Source: Candidatus Latescibacterota bacterium (GTDB lineage: Bacteria; Latescibacterota; UBA2968; UBA8231). From it: a stretch of DNA of 64,000 nt. Positions within the stretch are counted from its first letter, which is position 1. Each line of letters begins with the position of its first letter. The translations under genes and the position numbers were made by a program. Below are positions 16,735 to 25,829 of the stretch, one piece after another. Under the pieces are notes generated by a model. It was given only the letters and a program-made list of their open reading frames with translations. It searched no databases and was not told where the DNA came from. The DNA lies in the NCBI GenBank assembly GCA_022820485.1, contig JAJEFJ010000021.1:89894-153893 (forward strand), in the 5' to 3' direction.

Positions 16735-18869
16735 GAAATGTCCGTGGCATCCTGTTAATTTTTGCCTTGACGGTACCTACGCCCTTCGCCCACGCCCAAA
16801 GCGCCGACGACTCACTCCACGTCGTCGATGAGACCATCGTCACCGGCTCGCGGCTGGCCATCCCCCGCGCCAACGCCATCGCCACCAAAATGCCGCTGCC
16901 CCTGCGTAAGACCCCCTTGAGCGTCGGTATCGTCCCCCAAGCCCTTATCGAAACGCAGGACGGCGCAACCCTCAGCGATGCGTTGGCCAATGTCAGCGGC
17001 GTCGGCGTCCACACCAACTTTGGCGTCCACGACCTGTTCTACCTGCGCGGCTTCGACTCGCTTGCCAACGGCTTAGTGCTCTCCGACGGCGCACCCGAAC
17101 CCGAGGCGACCTTCTACCAACTCTACAATGTGGATCGCGTCGAGGCCCTCAAAGGCCCCGGTGCCTTCCTCTACGGCGGCAACCCGCTGTCGGGCACCAT
17201 CAACCTCGTCCGCAAACGGCCAGTCTCGGTCGGCAACTTCGCCCGCGTCAACGCTTCCTTAGGCAGCTTCTCCACCTACCGCGCCACCCTCGACGCCAGC
17301 CGCGCCCTACCTGACCAAAACCTCGCCCTGCGGCTCAACGCCCTATGGCAGGACGCGGAAAGCTACCGCGACGACAAAAACAGCTCGATCCTCGCCGTAA
17401 ACCCAACGCTGCGGCTGAACCTCGGCGAGCGCTCGACGCTGCACCTCGACTTCGAGTACTTGACGAGCGAACATCAGTCCGACTCGGGGCTGCCCATCGT
17501 CAATGGCTCCTTGCCCGACGATGTGCCGCGCACCCGTTCATACCAGTCGCCCTTCGACCTTTCCGAGCAGACCATCCTGCGCTTTCGCGCCGATTACGAA
17601 TGGCATCTAGCGTCTAATTTCACCTTGCGGGACAAACTCTACTACACCAGCCTCGACTGGCCCTCGCAGGGGACCCTCTTCAATGGGGCTTTTCCCAACG
17701 CGACTGGTTCGTTGGACCTCGCCCGCACGTTGCTCGACCTCGACGACCAGCAGCGGATCGTCGGCAACCAACTCGAAGGCTTGCTAGAGCTACAAACCGG
17801 CGGCATTGAACACCAGCTTCTCTTTGGCTTAGAGGTCGCCCGCCTTGCAGACGACTTCACCCTCGACGTGGCCTTGCTTTCGTTCGTCGATCTGTTCACC
17901 CTCGACGCGACATTGCCGCCGAGTTTGGCCCCCTTCATGCCAGCAGAAGCCGGGACCGATTCTCTCGTGGTCCCCCTACCTGACCAAGCAACGGCCGCCC
18001 AAGCCACCGCGCAAACACTGGCACCCTACTTTATCGACCGCATAATTTTCAGCCCCCACTTCGAGCTACTACTCGGGGGCCGCTTCGACCGGATCGACTA
18101 CGAGGACGACCTCACCGCCACCCAGCGCGAATACCGGCAAGTAAGCCCGATGGTAGGCGCAATTTTCGCTCCGACTCAAACCTTCTCGCTCTACGCCAAT
18201 GCGGGCCGCGCCTTTGCTCCGCCTTCCTCGCAAGTAGTTGGCGACCGCGACCCCGAGGAAAGCACCCAGTACGAAATCGGTGCCAAAGCCGCGCTACTCA
18301 ACGGCAATCTCAGCGCCAACCTCGCCGTCTTTAACCTCGACAAAGAGCACATCGCCATCCCCGACGACAACGGCATCACCCAGCAACTCGGCGACCAGCG
18401 CACCCGGGGCTTGGAGTTGGAACTGGCAGCGCGTCTAGCCCAAGGTTGGTACACCCAAGGCACCTACGCCTTTTTAGACGCCGAACTGACGCGTTTCAAC
18501 GAATCCGTGTTGGTCCCCACCGCCGATGGCTTCGTCCCCCAGATTTTTGACCGCACGGGCAATGTGCCGGCCTTCGCGCCCGAACACCTTTTGACGCTGT
18601 GGGCCGCCCGCGACTTGGGCGAAAACCTCACCTTGGCCGCTGGCCTCCGCTACGTCGGCAACCAGTTCGTGGCCGAGGACAATGTCTATCAGATCGACGG
18701 CGCACTGACGCTCGACTGCGGGCTGACTTACCGCCAAGGGCCGGGGCTATTGCGGATCAACCTCAAAAACCTGACCGGCAGCGAATACGAGACCCGAGGC
18801 TTCGGTGCCGCCTCGGTCATCCCGGCCGCTCCTTTCTCCTTCAAAGCGACCCTAGGTTACTCGCTGTGA
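16731..18869 (+). CDS. TonB-dependent siderophore-type receptor
   Basis: 712 residues. A signal peptide (ILLIFALTVPTPFAHAQ) precedes a TonB-box-like ETIVTGSRL and a plug with the ferrisiderophore-receptor pattern: LRKTPLSVGIVPQALIE, LSDALANVSGV, FYLRGFD, VEALKGPGAFLYGG. The barrel contains YEIGAKAALLNGNLSANLAVF and ends ATLGYSL. This subfamily (FhuA/FpvA-like plug) usually imports ferric chelates. It is translationally coupled to the propellers upstream (ATGA) and to the ligase downstream (GTGA), so ligand capture is built into the operon. The true ligand is unknown. Confidence 0.9.
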   Translation: MRNVRGILLIFALTVPTPFAHAQSADDSLHVVDETIVTGSRLAIPRANAIATKMPLPLRKTPLSVGIVPQALIETQDGATLSDALANVSGVGVHTNFGVHDLFYLRGFDSLANGLVLSDGAPEPEATFYQLYNVDRVEALKGPGAFLYGGNPLSGTINLVRKRPVSVGNFARVNASLGSFSTYRATLDASRALPDQNLALRLNALWQDAESYRDDKNSSILAVNPTLRLNLGERSTLHLDFEYLTSEHQSDSGLPIVNGSLPDDVPRTRSYQSPFDLSEQTILRFRADYEWHLASNFTLRDKLYYTSLDWPSQGTLFNGAFPNATGSLDLARTLLDLDDQQRIVGNQLEGLLELQTGGIEHQLLFGLEVARLADDFTLDVALLSFVDLFTLDATLPPSLAPFMPAEAGTDSLVVPLPDQATAAQATAQTLAPYFIDRIIFSPHFELLLGGRFDRIDYEDDLTATQREYRQVSPMVGAIFAPTQTFSLYANAGRAFAPPSSQVVGDRDPEESTQYEIGAKAALLNGNLSANLAVFNLDKEHIAIPDDNGITQQLGDQRTRGLELELAARLAQGWYTQGTYAFLDAELTRFNESVLVPTADGFVPQIFDRTGNVPAFAPEHLLTLWAARDLGENLTLAAGLRYVGNQFVAEDNVYQIDGALTLDCGLTYRQGPGLLRINLKNLTGSEYETRGFGAASVIPAAPFSFKATLGYSL

Positions 18870-20143
18870 GCAACTGCGAACATCTCAGCCGCGACGCGCT
18901 GGCCGAGCACCAACTCCAACGTCTGCACGCCCTGCTGGGCCAAGTGCTGGCGACGAACGCATTTTATCGCCAGAAACTCAACGCGGCTGGAATCACACAA
19001 GCCGAGGACATCGCCGCTTTGGATGACTTGGCCCGCCTCCCCTTCACCACCCGCGCCGAGCTTTCTGCCGACCAAGTCGCCCATCCGCCCTATGGCACCA
19101 ACCTCACCTATCCGCCCGAATGCTACACCCGCATCCACCAGACCTCCGGCACCACCGGTCAGCGACTCCGTTGGCTCGACACCGCTGAAAGCTGGGACTG
19201 GTGGGGCCGCTGCTGGGCCCAAGTCTATCGCGCCGCTGGCGTCGGCGATCGCGACCGCATCTTTTTCGCCTTCTCCTTTGGCCCATTCATCGGCTTCTGG
19301 AGCGGACACCAAGGTGCCAGCCACATCGGTGCGCTGATCGTCCCCGGCGGCGGCATGTCTTCGGCGCAGCGTCTAGACGCCATCGTTGAAAACGAAATCA
19401 CCGTCCTCGTCTGTACGCCGACGTATGCCCTGCACCTAGGAGAAGTCGCCCGCGAGCGCGGCCTCGACCTCGCCGCCAGCAGCGTACACACCACCATCCA
19501 CGCGGGCGAGCCAGGCGCAAACCTCCCCGCTACCCGCGCCCAACTCGAGCGCACTTGGGGTGCCCACTGCTTCGATCACGCCGGAGCCACTGAGGTCGGC
19601 GCTTGGGGTTTTGACTGCCGCGAACAGGCTGGCTTGCACCTCAACGAGGGCGAGTTCATCTGCGAAATCCTCGATCCACAAAGCGGCACCCCCGCCGACG
19701 AGGGCGAGCTGGTCATCACTAATCTCGGCCGCACAGGGATGCCGGTTATCCGCTACCGCACCGGCGACCGCGTCGCCCTCAATCGCACGCCCTGCGACTG
19801 TGGCCGCACCTTCCAGCGGCTCCAAGGCGGCGTCATCGGCCGCCTCGACGACGCCTTGCTCATCCGCGGCGTGGTCGTCTATCCCAGCGCCATCGAAAAC
19901 GTCGTGCGCCAGTTCCCCGCAATCACCGAATTCGCCGTTGACGTCCACCGGCGCAAAGCACTGGACGAGTTGGAGGTGCGCCTAGAACTCAACGGCAATG
20001 CCAACGACACCGCCGACCAAGTAGAACGCGCCCTTGCCCACCGGCTGGGCCTGCGCGCCGACATCCAAATCGCCGCGCCGAACACCCTGCCGCGCTTTGA
20101 ACTCAAAGCCCAGCGCTTCACCGATCACAGGAGCAACCCGTGA
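18866..20143 (+). CDS. PaaK-like adenylate-forming ligase
   Basis: 425 residues from GTG 18866. Adenylation motifs are TRIHQTSGTTGQRLRW (phosphate-binding loop), CFDHAGATEVGAWGF, GELVITNLGRTGMPVIRYRTGD and a C-terminal AMP-binding domain IGRLDDALLIRGVVVYPSAIE. CDCGR is a Cys motif typical of the phenylacetate-CoA ligase (PaaK) group. It should activate a carboxylic acid, probably aromatic, to an acyl-AMP and then to a CoA ester or other thioester. No carrier protein is visible nearby. It is coupled to the receptor upstream and the flavoprotein downstream by GTGA overlaps, pointing to sequential action on the imported compound or on a product made for export. Confidence 0.85.
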   Translation: MSNCEHLSRDALAEHQLQRLHALLGQVLATNAFYRQKLNAAGITQAEDIAALDDLARLPFTTRAELSADQVAHPPYGTNLTYPPECYTRIHQTSGTTGQRLRWLDTAESWDWWGRCWAQVYRAAGVGDRDRIFFAFSFGPFIGFWSGHQGASHIGALIVPGGGMSSAQRLDAIVENEITVLVCTPTYALHLGEVARERGLDLAASSVHTTIHAGEPGANLPATRAQLERTWGAHCFDHAGATEVGAWGFDCREQAGLHLNEGEFICEILDPQSGTPADEGELVITNLGRTGMPVIRYRTGDRVALNRTPCDCGRTFQRLQGGVIGRLDDALLIRGVVVYPSAIENVVRQFPAITEFAVDVHRRKALDELEVRLELNGNANDTADQVERALAHRLGLRADIQIAAPNTLPRFELKAQRFTDHRSNP

Positions 20144-21396
20144 GCGACGTCATCGTCATCGGCGGCGGTCCCGCTGGCAGCACCGCAGCCGCCCTCGTCG
20201 CCGCAACCGGCCGCCAAGTCCAGCTCTTCGAGCGGGAGCAGTTCCCCCGCTTCACAATCGGCGAGTCTCTGATGCCGGAGACCTACTGGACCTTCAAACG
20301 GCTCGGCGTGCTCGATCGGCTCAAAGACAGCGCCTTCCCCCGCAAGCACAGCGTGCAGTTTTTCGGCAAATCGGGCCGCGGCTCAACGCCCTTTTACTTT
20401 TCCGCCACCAACCCCCACGAAAGCGCGATAACTTGGCAGGTCTTGCGCGGCCCATTCGACGAGATGCTCCTCGACAACGCCCGCGCAAAAGGCACCCAAG
20501 TACATCAGGGTGCCCGAGTTCTCGAAGTCCTGTTCGATGGAGACCGCGCCACCGGCGTACGCGCCAAACTCGCCGATGGCCAAACCCGCGATTTTGCCGC
20601 ACAAGTAGTAGTCGATGCCACCGGCCAGAGTGCGCTGATCGGCCGCAGGCTCAAGCTGACCCAGCCCGAGCCTGAGTTGAAAAAGGCTTCTATCTACACC
20701 CACTATCGCGGCGGCCAGCGCGACGAGGGCATCGACGAAGGCGCGACCTTGATCCTCCACACCGAGAACCGGGATTCCTGGTTCTGGTACATCCCCCTGC
20801 CCGACGACAAGGTCAGCGTCGGCGTGGTCGGCGCGATCTCCTACTTGGTCCAAGGCCGCCGCGAAGACGCGCAGACCATTTTCGACCAAGAGCTGGCCAA
20901 GTGTCGCCCCATGCAGGAGCGCCTGCAACACGCCGAGCAACTCTTTCCGGTCAAAACCACCAAGGACTTTTCCTACCGCGCCAGCCGCATCGCCGGCGAG
21001 GGCTGGGTGCTGGTCGGCGACGCGTTCTGTTTTCTCGATCCGATGTACTCCTCGGGCGTGTACCTAGCCCTCAAATCCGGCGAGATGGCCGCCGACGCCA
21101 TTGCCGACGCCTTTGCCAAAGGGGACTTCTCTGCCGAGCAGTTGGGCGGTTTCGGCCCCGAACTAGTGCGCGGCATGGAAGCGGTGCGCAAAATGGTGTA
21201 CGCTTTCTACTCCAAGGACTTCAGCTTCGCCGAATTCCTCAAACGCCATCCCGAATGCAAACAGGGAGTCATCGACGTCCTCAGCGGCAACCTCTTCAGC
21301 GAACACGTCGGGCCTATTTTCGGGCCGATGAGCGAGGTGTGCGAGATGCCCGCCGCCGTCCCCTTAACCCCACAACCTTCAGGAGCAACCCAGTGA
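20140..21396 (+). CDS. FAD-dependent halogenase-like / geranylgeranyl-reductase-like flavoprotein
   Basis: 418 residues from GTG 20140. It has the FAD dinucleotide-binding GGGPAGSTAA, then FTIGESLMPETYW, VVDATGQSALIGR and GWVLVGDAFCFLDPMYSSGVYLAL. Two motifs used to recognise flavin halogenases are present: WxWxIP as WFWYIP (W214-P219) and F-x-x-P-x-x-S-x-G in FLDPMYSSG (near 297-305). A lysine in FPRKHSVQFF might be the halogenase-type Lys, but this is uncertain. Non-halogenating relatives share most of these blocks, so halogenation is a hypothesis; plain oxidation or reduction of an aromatic or isoprenoid is the alternative. Confidence 0.78.
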   Translation: MSDVIVIGGGPAGSTAAALVAATGRQVQLFEREQFPRFTIGESLMPETYWTFKRLGVLDRLKDSAFPRKHSVQFFGKSGRGSTPFYFSATNPHESAITWQVLRGPFDEMLLDNARAKGTQVHQGARVLEVLFDGDRATGVRAKLADGQTRDFAAQVVVDATGQSALIGRRLKLTQPEPELKKASIYTHYRGGQRDEGIDEGATLILHTENRDSWFWYIPLPDDKVSVGVVGAISYLVQGRREDAQTIFDQELAKCRPMQERLQHAEQLFPVKTTKDFSYRASRIAGEGWVLVGDAFCFLDPMYSSGVYLALKSGEMAADAIADAFAKGDFSAEQLGGFGPELVRGMEAVRKMVYAFYSKDFSFAEFLKRHPECKQGVIDVLSGNLFSEHVGPIFGPMSEVCEMPAAVPLTPQPSGATQ

Positions 21397-21617
21397 ACGC
21401 TACCGTCCGCCGACTCCTCTACTTGGGGCTTTTCGTCCTCTATCTCCTGCACAACGACCTCTGGCTCTGGGACGATCCGCGCATCGTCTTGGGGCTGCCC
21501 ATCGGCTTGCTCTACCACATCGGCTTCTGCGTGGCCGCTACCGGGCTGATGGTCTTGCTGGTCAACTACGCTTGGCCGTCCGAGTTGGACGCAGAGGATG
21601 AGGAGCAATCGGCATGA
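21393..21617 (+). CDS. DUF3311 small membrane protein
   Basis: 74 residues from GTG 21393, which overlaps the preceding stop (GTGA); AGGAG lies at 21381-21385. Two membrane helices (RLLYLGLFVLYLLHNDLWLW and LYHIGFCVAATGLMVLLVNYAW) flank a short loop. The PIGLLYHIGFC segment is typical of DUF3311. Members are almost always encoded just before an SSS symporter, as here, and probably act as its small subunit or assembly partner. Confidence 0.82.
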   Translation: MNATVRRLLYLGLFVLYLLHNDLWLWDDPRIVLGLPIGLLYHIGFCVAATGLMVLLVNYAWPSELDAEDEEQSA

Positions 21618-23068
21618 CCACGATCATCATCTTATGCTACCTCGGCCTAGTACTCTGCATCGGCGTCCTCTCCAATCGCTTCTTTCGCGGCACCGGCGAG
21701 GACTACTTCGTCGCCAGCCGCTCCATCGGCCCCTTCCTGCTGCTGATGTCGCTGTTTGGCACCAACATGACCGCATTCGCCATTTTGGGAGCCTCCGGCG
21801 AAGCCTACCACACGGGTATCGGCGTCTTTGCCCTGATGCCTTCGGGCGCGGCCCTGATTATTCCCACCGTCTTCTTCTTTATCGGCACCCGCGTCTGGGC
21901 ACTCGGCAAGCGCCACAACTTGCTCACACAGGTCCAGTACTTCCGTCGCCGCTGGGACTCCGACGGCTTGGGCCTGCTGCTCTTCGTCGTCATGCTCGCG
22001 CTGCTGATCCCCTACCTGCTCATCGGCGTCATGGGCGGCGGCATCACCCTCGCTCAAGTCACCAAGGGGCAGATCCCTCAATGGGCTGGCGGCCTGCTGG
22101 TCTGCTTGGTGGTACTGGCCTACGTCAGCTTCGGTGGTATGCGTGGCACCGCCTGGGCCAACGCCTTCCAAACGCTGGTTTTTATGATCCTCGGCGGCGT
22201 GACCTTCTTCGTCATCGTCGATAAGCTGGGTGGGTTGGACAGCGCACTGGCGCAAGTCGCAGCCGCGCACCCCGAACTGCTGATCAAAGGAGACAATATC
22301 AGCCCGATCAAACTGTTGACCTACACCTGCATTCCGCTGTCGGTCGGCATGTTCCCCCACCTTTTCACCCATTGGCTCACCGCTAAAAGTGCCCGCACCT
22401 TTCGTTGGCCGCTGATGTTCTACCCGCTGTGCATCGCCATCGTCTGGATCCCCAGCGTGCTCTTGGGGATCTTCGGCAGCATTGACTTCCCCGGCCTCAA
22501 GGGCGCGGCCGCCAACTCCGTGCTAGTCAAGATGATCGACCTACACGCTCCTGGTGCCCTAGCCGGCCTGCTCGCCGCCGGAGTCTTTGCCGCCATAATG
22601 TCCTCTCTCGACTCGCAGGTGCTCTCCATCAGCAACATGTTCACCCAAGACATCGTCCGCCACTACCGCAAGGGCGACGAGTTGAGCGAAAAGGCCCAAG
22701 TCCTGTGGGGCCGCCTCTTCGTGATCGCCATCTTCGCCGTTACCTACGTGCTCTCGCTGGTCTCGGCCCGCAGCATCTTCACCCTCGCCGTCTGGTCCTT
22801 CACCGGCTTCGCAGCGCTCTTCCCAGTAGTCGTCGCCGCTCTGTTCTGGAAGCGCAGCACCAAGTACGGCGCCTTCGCCTCCGTACTAACCGTGGCCGCG
22901 CTGTGGTGCTATTTCTTCTTTCAGGGGTGGAAAATCCCCGGCTATACCGTCGGCATGACCGGAGTAATGCCCGTGGTGGTAATCCTAGCCGCTTCTGTCG
23001 TGGCCATGATCGTCGGCTCGCTGCTGACCAAGCCACCGGCCAAAGTCACCGTCGATAAATTCTTCTAG
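21614..23068 (+). CDS. Sodium:solute symporter (SSS family)
   Basis: 484 residues, about 13 predicted membrane helices. SSS landmarks are DYFVASRSIGPFLLLMSLFG, FMPSGAALIIP-like helix 3, YVSFGGMRGTAWANAFQTLVF, and LLAAGVFAAIMSSLDSQVLSISNMF, the helix 8 segment that holds Na+ ligands. It transports a small organic solute with sodium into the cell. The ATGA overlap with DUF3311 fixes the start. In this operon it is the obvious inner-membrane step after the TonB receptor. The closest-looking families carry pantothenate, proline or organic acids, so the substrate is unassigned. Confidence 0.9.
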   Translation: MTTIIILCYLGLVLCIGVLSNRFFRGTGEDYFVASRSIGPFLLLMSLFGTNMTAFAILGASGEAYHTGIGVFALMPSGAALIIPTVFFFIGTRVWALGKRHNLLTQVQYFRRRWDSDGLGLLLFVVMLALLIPYLLIGVMGGGITLAQVTKGQIPQWAGGLLVCLVVLAYVSFGGMRGTAWANAFQTLVFMILGGVTFFVIVDKLGGLDSALAQVAAAHPELLIKGDNISPIKLLTYTCIPLSVGMFPHLFTHWLTAKSARTFRWPLMFYPLCIAIVWIPSVLLGIFGSIDFPGLKGAAANSVLVKMIDLHAPGALAGLLAAGVFAAIMSSLDSQVLSISNMFTQDIVRHYRKGDELSEKAQVLWGRLFVIAIFAVTYVLSLVSARSIFTLAVWSFTGFAALFPVVVAALFWKRSTKYGAFASVLTVAALWCYFFFQGWKIPGYTVGMTGVMPVVVILAASVVAMIVGSLLTKPPAKVTVDKFF

Positions 23069-23070
23069 CG

Positions 23071-24354
23071 ATGCGCGTCGCCTACATCACGGCCGGTGCC
23101 GCCAGCATGTACTGCGGTAGCTGCATCCACGACAACGCGCTCGCGGCCGCCCTCTCGCGCCGCAACGCCGACGTCGCCCTGATCCCGACCTATACGCCGC
23201 TGCGCACGGACGAGGAAAACGTCTCGCTGGACCGCGTCTTCTACGGCGGCGTCAGCATCTTCCTGCAACAGCAGTGGTCGTTTTTTCGCCGCACGCACCG
23301 CCTTTTCGACCGCGTCCTCGACTCGCCGTTCCTGATCCGCACCCTCGCGCGCTTTGGCTCCTCTACCAACGCCCGCGACCTAGGACCGCTCACCGTCTCG
23401 ATCCTCGCTGGCGAGGAGGGGAACCAACAAAAGGAACTCACCCGCCTTGTCGCTTGGCTCCAGCGCGACTTCAAACCCGACCTCATCCAGCTAACCAACG
23501 CCATGTTCGTCGGCATGGCCTGGCAATTAAAAGCACAACTCGGCATCCCCATCCTCTGCGCCCTCCAAGGCGAGGACCTATTCCTAGACGGCCTAGTTGA
23601 ACCCTACAAGTCCCAAGCCCTGAAAACCCTGCGCCAGCGCGCCCAAGACATCGACGCCTTCATCGCCCCGTGTGCGTATTACCAAGATCACATGGCCGAG
23701 TACTTACAGATACCGCGCACCAAAATCCACGTGGTGCCGCTCGGCCTCAACCTGAGCGGACACGGCCAAGAGTCCCCGCCCGCGGACGGCCCCTACAAAA
23801 TCGGCTACCTCGCCCGCATCTGCCCGGAAAAGGGCTTTCACCTGCTCGTCGATGCCTTCCAACAGTTAAAAGAGCAGCCCGAATTTGCCTCCCTGCGCCT
23901 CGAAGCCGCCGGCTACCTCAGCGCGTACGACAAGCCCTACTTCGCCGAACAAGTGCAAAAAATCCGCCGTTGGGGGCTAGCCGATTCGTTCGCCTACCAC
24001 GGCGAAGTCGATCGCCGCGAAAAAATCCGCTTCCTCTCCTCGCTCCACGTCTTTTCCGTACCTTCGGTTTATGCCGACCCCAAGGGTCTATCTATCCTCG
24101 AAGCCTTAGCCAACGGCATCCCAGTCGTCCAGCCCGACCACGGCGCGTTCCCCGAACTGATCGCGGCCACCGGCGGCGGTCTCCTCGTCGCACCCCATTC
24201 CCCGAAGATCCTAGCCAACGAGCTTGCCGCCTTGCTGCGCGACGAAAAGCGCAGACGCCAGCTCGGACAAACCGGCAAAGAGGCGGTCCACCGTCGCTTC
24301 CACGCCGACGCCATGGCTGAGGGGACGCTCGCCGTGTACGAACAGTATCTGTAG
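23071..24354 (+). CDS. GT4-family glycosyltransferase (last operon gene)
   Basis: 427 residues starting two bases after the symporter stop. The N-terminal MRVAYITAGAASMYCGSC with Gly-rich loop, ALQGEDLF, and the GT-B C-terminal domain (YKIGYLARICPEKGFHLLVDAF, FSVPSVYADPKGLSILEALANGIPVVQPDHGAFPEL, split here by the E-x7-E region) define a retaining GT4 enzyme. It transfers a sugar from a nucleotide donor. Close copies of its 3' end and an inner segment recur at 25668-25766 and 26461-26500, so the genome once held at least one paralogue next door. Confidence 0.85.
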   Translation: MRVAYITAGAASMYCGSCIHDNALAAALSRRNADVALIPTYTPLRTDEENVSLDRVFYGGVSIFLQQQWSFFRRTHRLFDRVLDSPFLIRTLARFGSSTNARDLGPLTVSILAGEEGNQQKELTRLVAWLQRDFKPDLIQLTNAMFVGMAWQLKAQLGIPILCALQGEDLFLDGLVEPYKSQALKTLRQRAQDIDAFIAPCAYYQDHMAEYLQIPRTKIHVVPLGLNLSGHGQESPPADGPYKIGYLARICPEKGFHLLVDAFQQLKEQPEFASLRLEAAGYLSAYDKPYFAEQVQKIRRWGLADSFAYHGEVDRREKIRFLSSLHVFSVPSVYADPKGLSILEALANGIPVVQPDHGAFPELIAATGGGLLVAPHSPKILANELAALLRDEKRRRQLGQTGKEAVHRRFHADAMAEGTLAVYEQYL

Positions 24355-24418
24355 AAAGAAGATCGTCAATAACTATTATAGGGTGATGTAGTCCTGACCA
24401 GTGGTTAGGGCTAGTATT

Positions 24419-24447
24419 TTGACAGATTTACGATTCAATCGTAAATT
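24419..24447 (+). promoter_or_regulatory. Promoter with perfect 10+10 bp palindrome, leaderless layout
   Basis: TTGACA (24419-24424) and TAAATT (24442-24447) are 17 bp apart. Nearly the whole spacer is a perfect inverted repeat: arms ATTTACGATT and AATCGTAAAT around a single C (24426-24446). The gene's ATG follows the -10 by six bases, so transcripts would begin at or beside the start codon. A repressor bound at the palindrome would cover both promoter elements. Confidence 0.6.
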
Positions 24448-24453
24448 CGCCAG

Positions 24454-25644
24454 ATGATTAGGCGAACCCTACAACAGTATCTTTTGCGCGACGCCCGCTT
24501 GTACCCGGTGCTCACCCTCACTGGCCCGCGCCAATCTGGAAAGACGACCTTAGCTAGAGCGACCTTCCCCCAGCATGGTTACTATTCCTTGGAAGATCCC
24601 GACCAACGCCTCTTTGCCTTAGAGGACCCCCGAGGGTTCCTCGACCAACTCGACGGCCCGGTCATTTTGGACGAAGCCCAGCGGGCACCCGAGTTGTTTT
24701 CCTATATCCAGAGCAGGGTTGACGCGGACGATAGCACGGGCCGATTTGTGCTGACCGGTTCGCAGAATTTCCTGCTCATGGATCGTATTGTACAGACCTT
24801 GGCGGGCCGTTGCGCCGTTCTGCACCTGTTGCCGCTTTCGCGTGCCGAACTTGAAGGCCAAGTCCAGCCGGTGCCCGAAACCCCCGCGACGTTATTCGCC
24901 GGCCGCAAGACCCATCTCCAGCTATGGCAGACCCTCTACACCGGCTTCTATCCGCGGATTCACGATCAGCACATCCCGCCCGCAATATGGCTCCCCGACT
25001 ACGTGCGAACCTATCTCGAACGCGATGTGCGTTCGCTGGTCAATATCGGCAACATGGATGCCTTTGAGCGCTTTTTGGCTTTGTGCGCTGGTCGGGTCGG
25101 GCAGGTACTCAATTGCGCTGCGCTGGCCAACGATTGCGGCATCGCCGTAGATACAGCACAGCGCTGGATATCCGTTTTGAAGACCAGTTTTGTCGTCTTT
25201 CTACTGCCGCCTCACTACCGCAACTTCAACAAGCGGTTGATCAAAAGCCCCAAGCTGTACTTCTACGACACCGGCCTCGCCTGTTATTTGCTGGGCATAA
25301 AAGACCCCCAAGTGCTGCCCACCCATCCATTGCGCGGTCCCCTTTTTGAAAATTACCAAGTCGCCGAAGCGACCAAAGCCTTCCACCACCACCGCCAGAA
25401 GCCCCCGCTGTATTTTTGGCGCGACCGCACCGGCCACGAGGTTGATCTACTGGTGGAACAGGGATCGGCGCTCTACCCGATTGAGATCAAGTCTGGACAA
25501 ACGATCAGCTCTGATGCGTTCACCGCACTTACCTGGTGGAGCCGCACCGCCGGACAGGACCTTGCGAATGCTTCGCTGATCTACGGCGGCGACCGCGCGT
25601 ACCGGCGCAACAAAGTGGCGGTGCGACCGTGGTTTGCTATTTGA
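24454..25644 (+). CDS. AAA-type ATPase with DUF4143 domain
   Basis: 396 residues. Walker A GPRQSGKTT (24-32) and Walker B-like GPVILDEAQ lie in the first domain, with sensor-like FVLTGSQNF. The C-terminal DUF4143 has LYFYDTGLACYLLG and FENYQVAEATKAF, then a PD-(D/E)XK-like strip (YFWRDRTGHEVDLLVEQG, YPIEIKSGQ). Such ATPases are widespread, often in accessory DNA, and their role is unsettled. It was inserted between the glycosyltransferase and a copy of that gene's 3' end, with its own palindromic promoter and no visible leader, as in a self-contained, possibly mobile or addictive unit. Confidence 0.85.
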   Translation: MIRRTLQQYLLRDARLYPVLTLTGPRQSGKTTLARATFPQHGYYSLEDPDQRLFALEDPRGFLDQLDGPVILDEAQRAPELFSYIQSRVDADDSTGRFVLTGSQNFLLMDRIVQTLAGRCAVLHLLPLSRAELEGQVQPVPETPATLFAGRKTHLQLWQTLYTGFYPRIHDQHIPPAIWLPDYVRTYLERDVRSLVNIGNMDAFERFLALCAGRVGQVLNCAALANDCGIAVDTAQRWISVLKTSFVVFLLPPHYRNFNKRLIKSPKLYFYDTGLACYLLGIKDPQVLPTHPLRGPLFENYQVAEATKAFHHHRQKPPLYFWRDRTGHEVDLLVEQGSALYPIEIKSGQTISSDAFTALTWWSRTAGQDLANASLIYGGDRAYRRNKVAVRPWFAI

Positions 25645-25667
25645 TGTCGATTACAGCGGCGACGTCA

Positions 25668-25766
25668 CTCGGACAAACCGGCCAAGAGGCGGTCCACAGT
25701 CGCTTCCACGCCGATGCCATGGCCGCGGGGACACTCGCCGTGTACGAGCAATATTTGTAGAAAGAG
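25668..25766 (+). pseudogene. 3' remnant of a second GT4 gene copy
   Basis: About 98 bp match 24262-24360 with nine differences, most of them synonymous or conservative. It reads LGQTGQEAVHSRFHADAMAA then GTLAVYEQYL and a stop, the glycosyltransferase C-terminus, and continues a few bases past the stop. The pattern of differences suggests a paralogue that once evolved under selection and was then truncated. The DUF4143 unit now occupies the place of its 5' part. Confidence 0.75.
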
Positions 25767-25800
25767 GTACTGCGTAACATCAGTTAATAATTGTTGACAG

Positions 25801-25819
25801 TGTAACAAAACGTGTTACA
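25801..25819. promoter_or_regulatory. Candidate HigA operator
   Basis: A perfect inverted repeat, TGTAACA and TGTTACA separated by five bases, sits 10 bp before the higB start and just after a TTGACA (25794-25799). HigA-type antitoxins bind such palindromes to repress the operon. I could not fix the -10 element because the TATAAA at 25825 is too close to the ATG. Confidence 0.5.
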
Positions 25820-25829
25820 TTCATTATAA

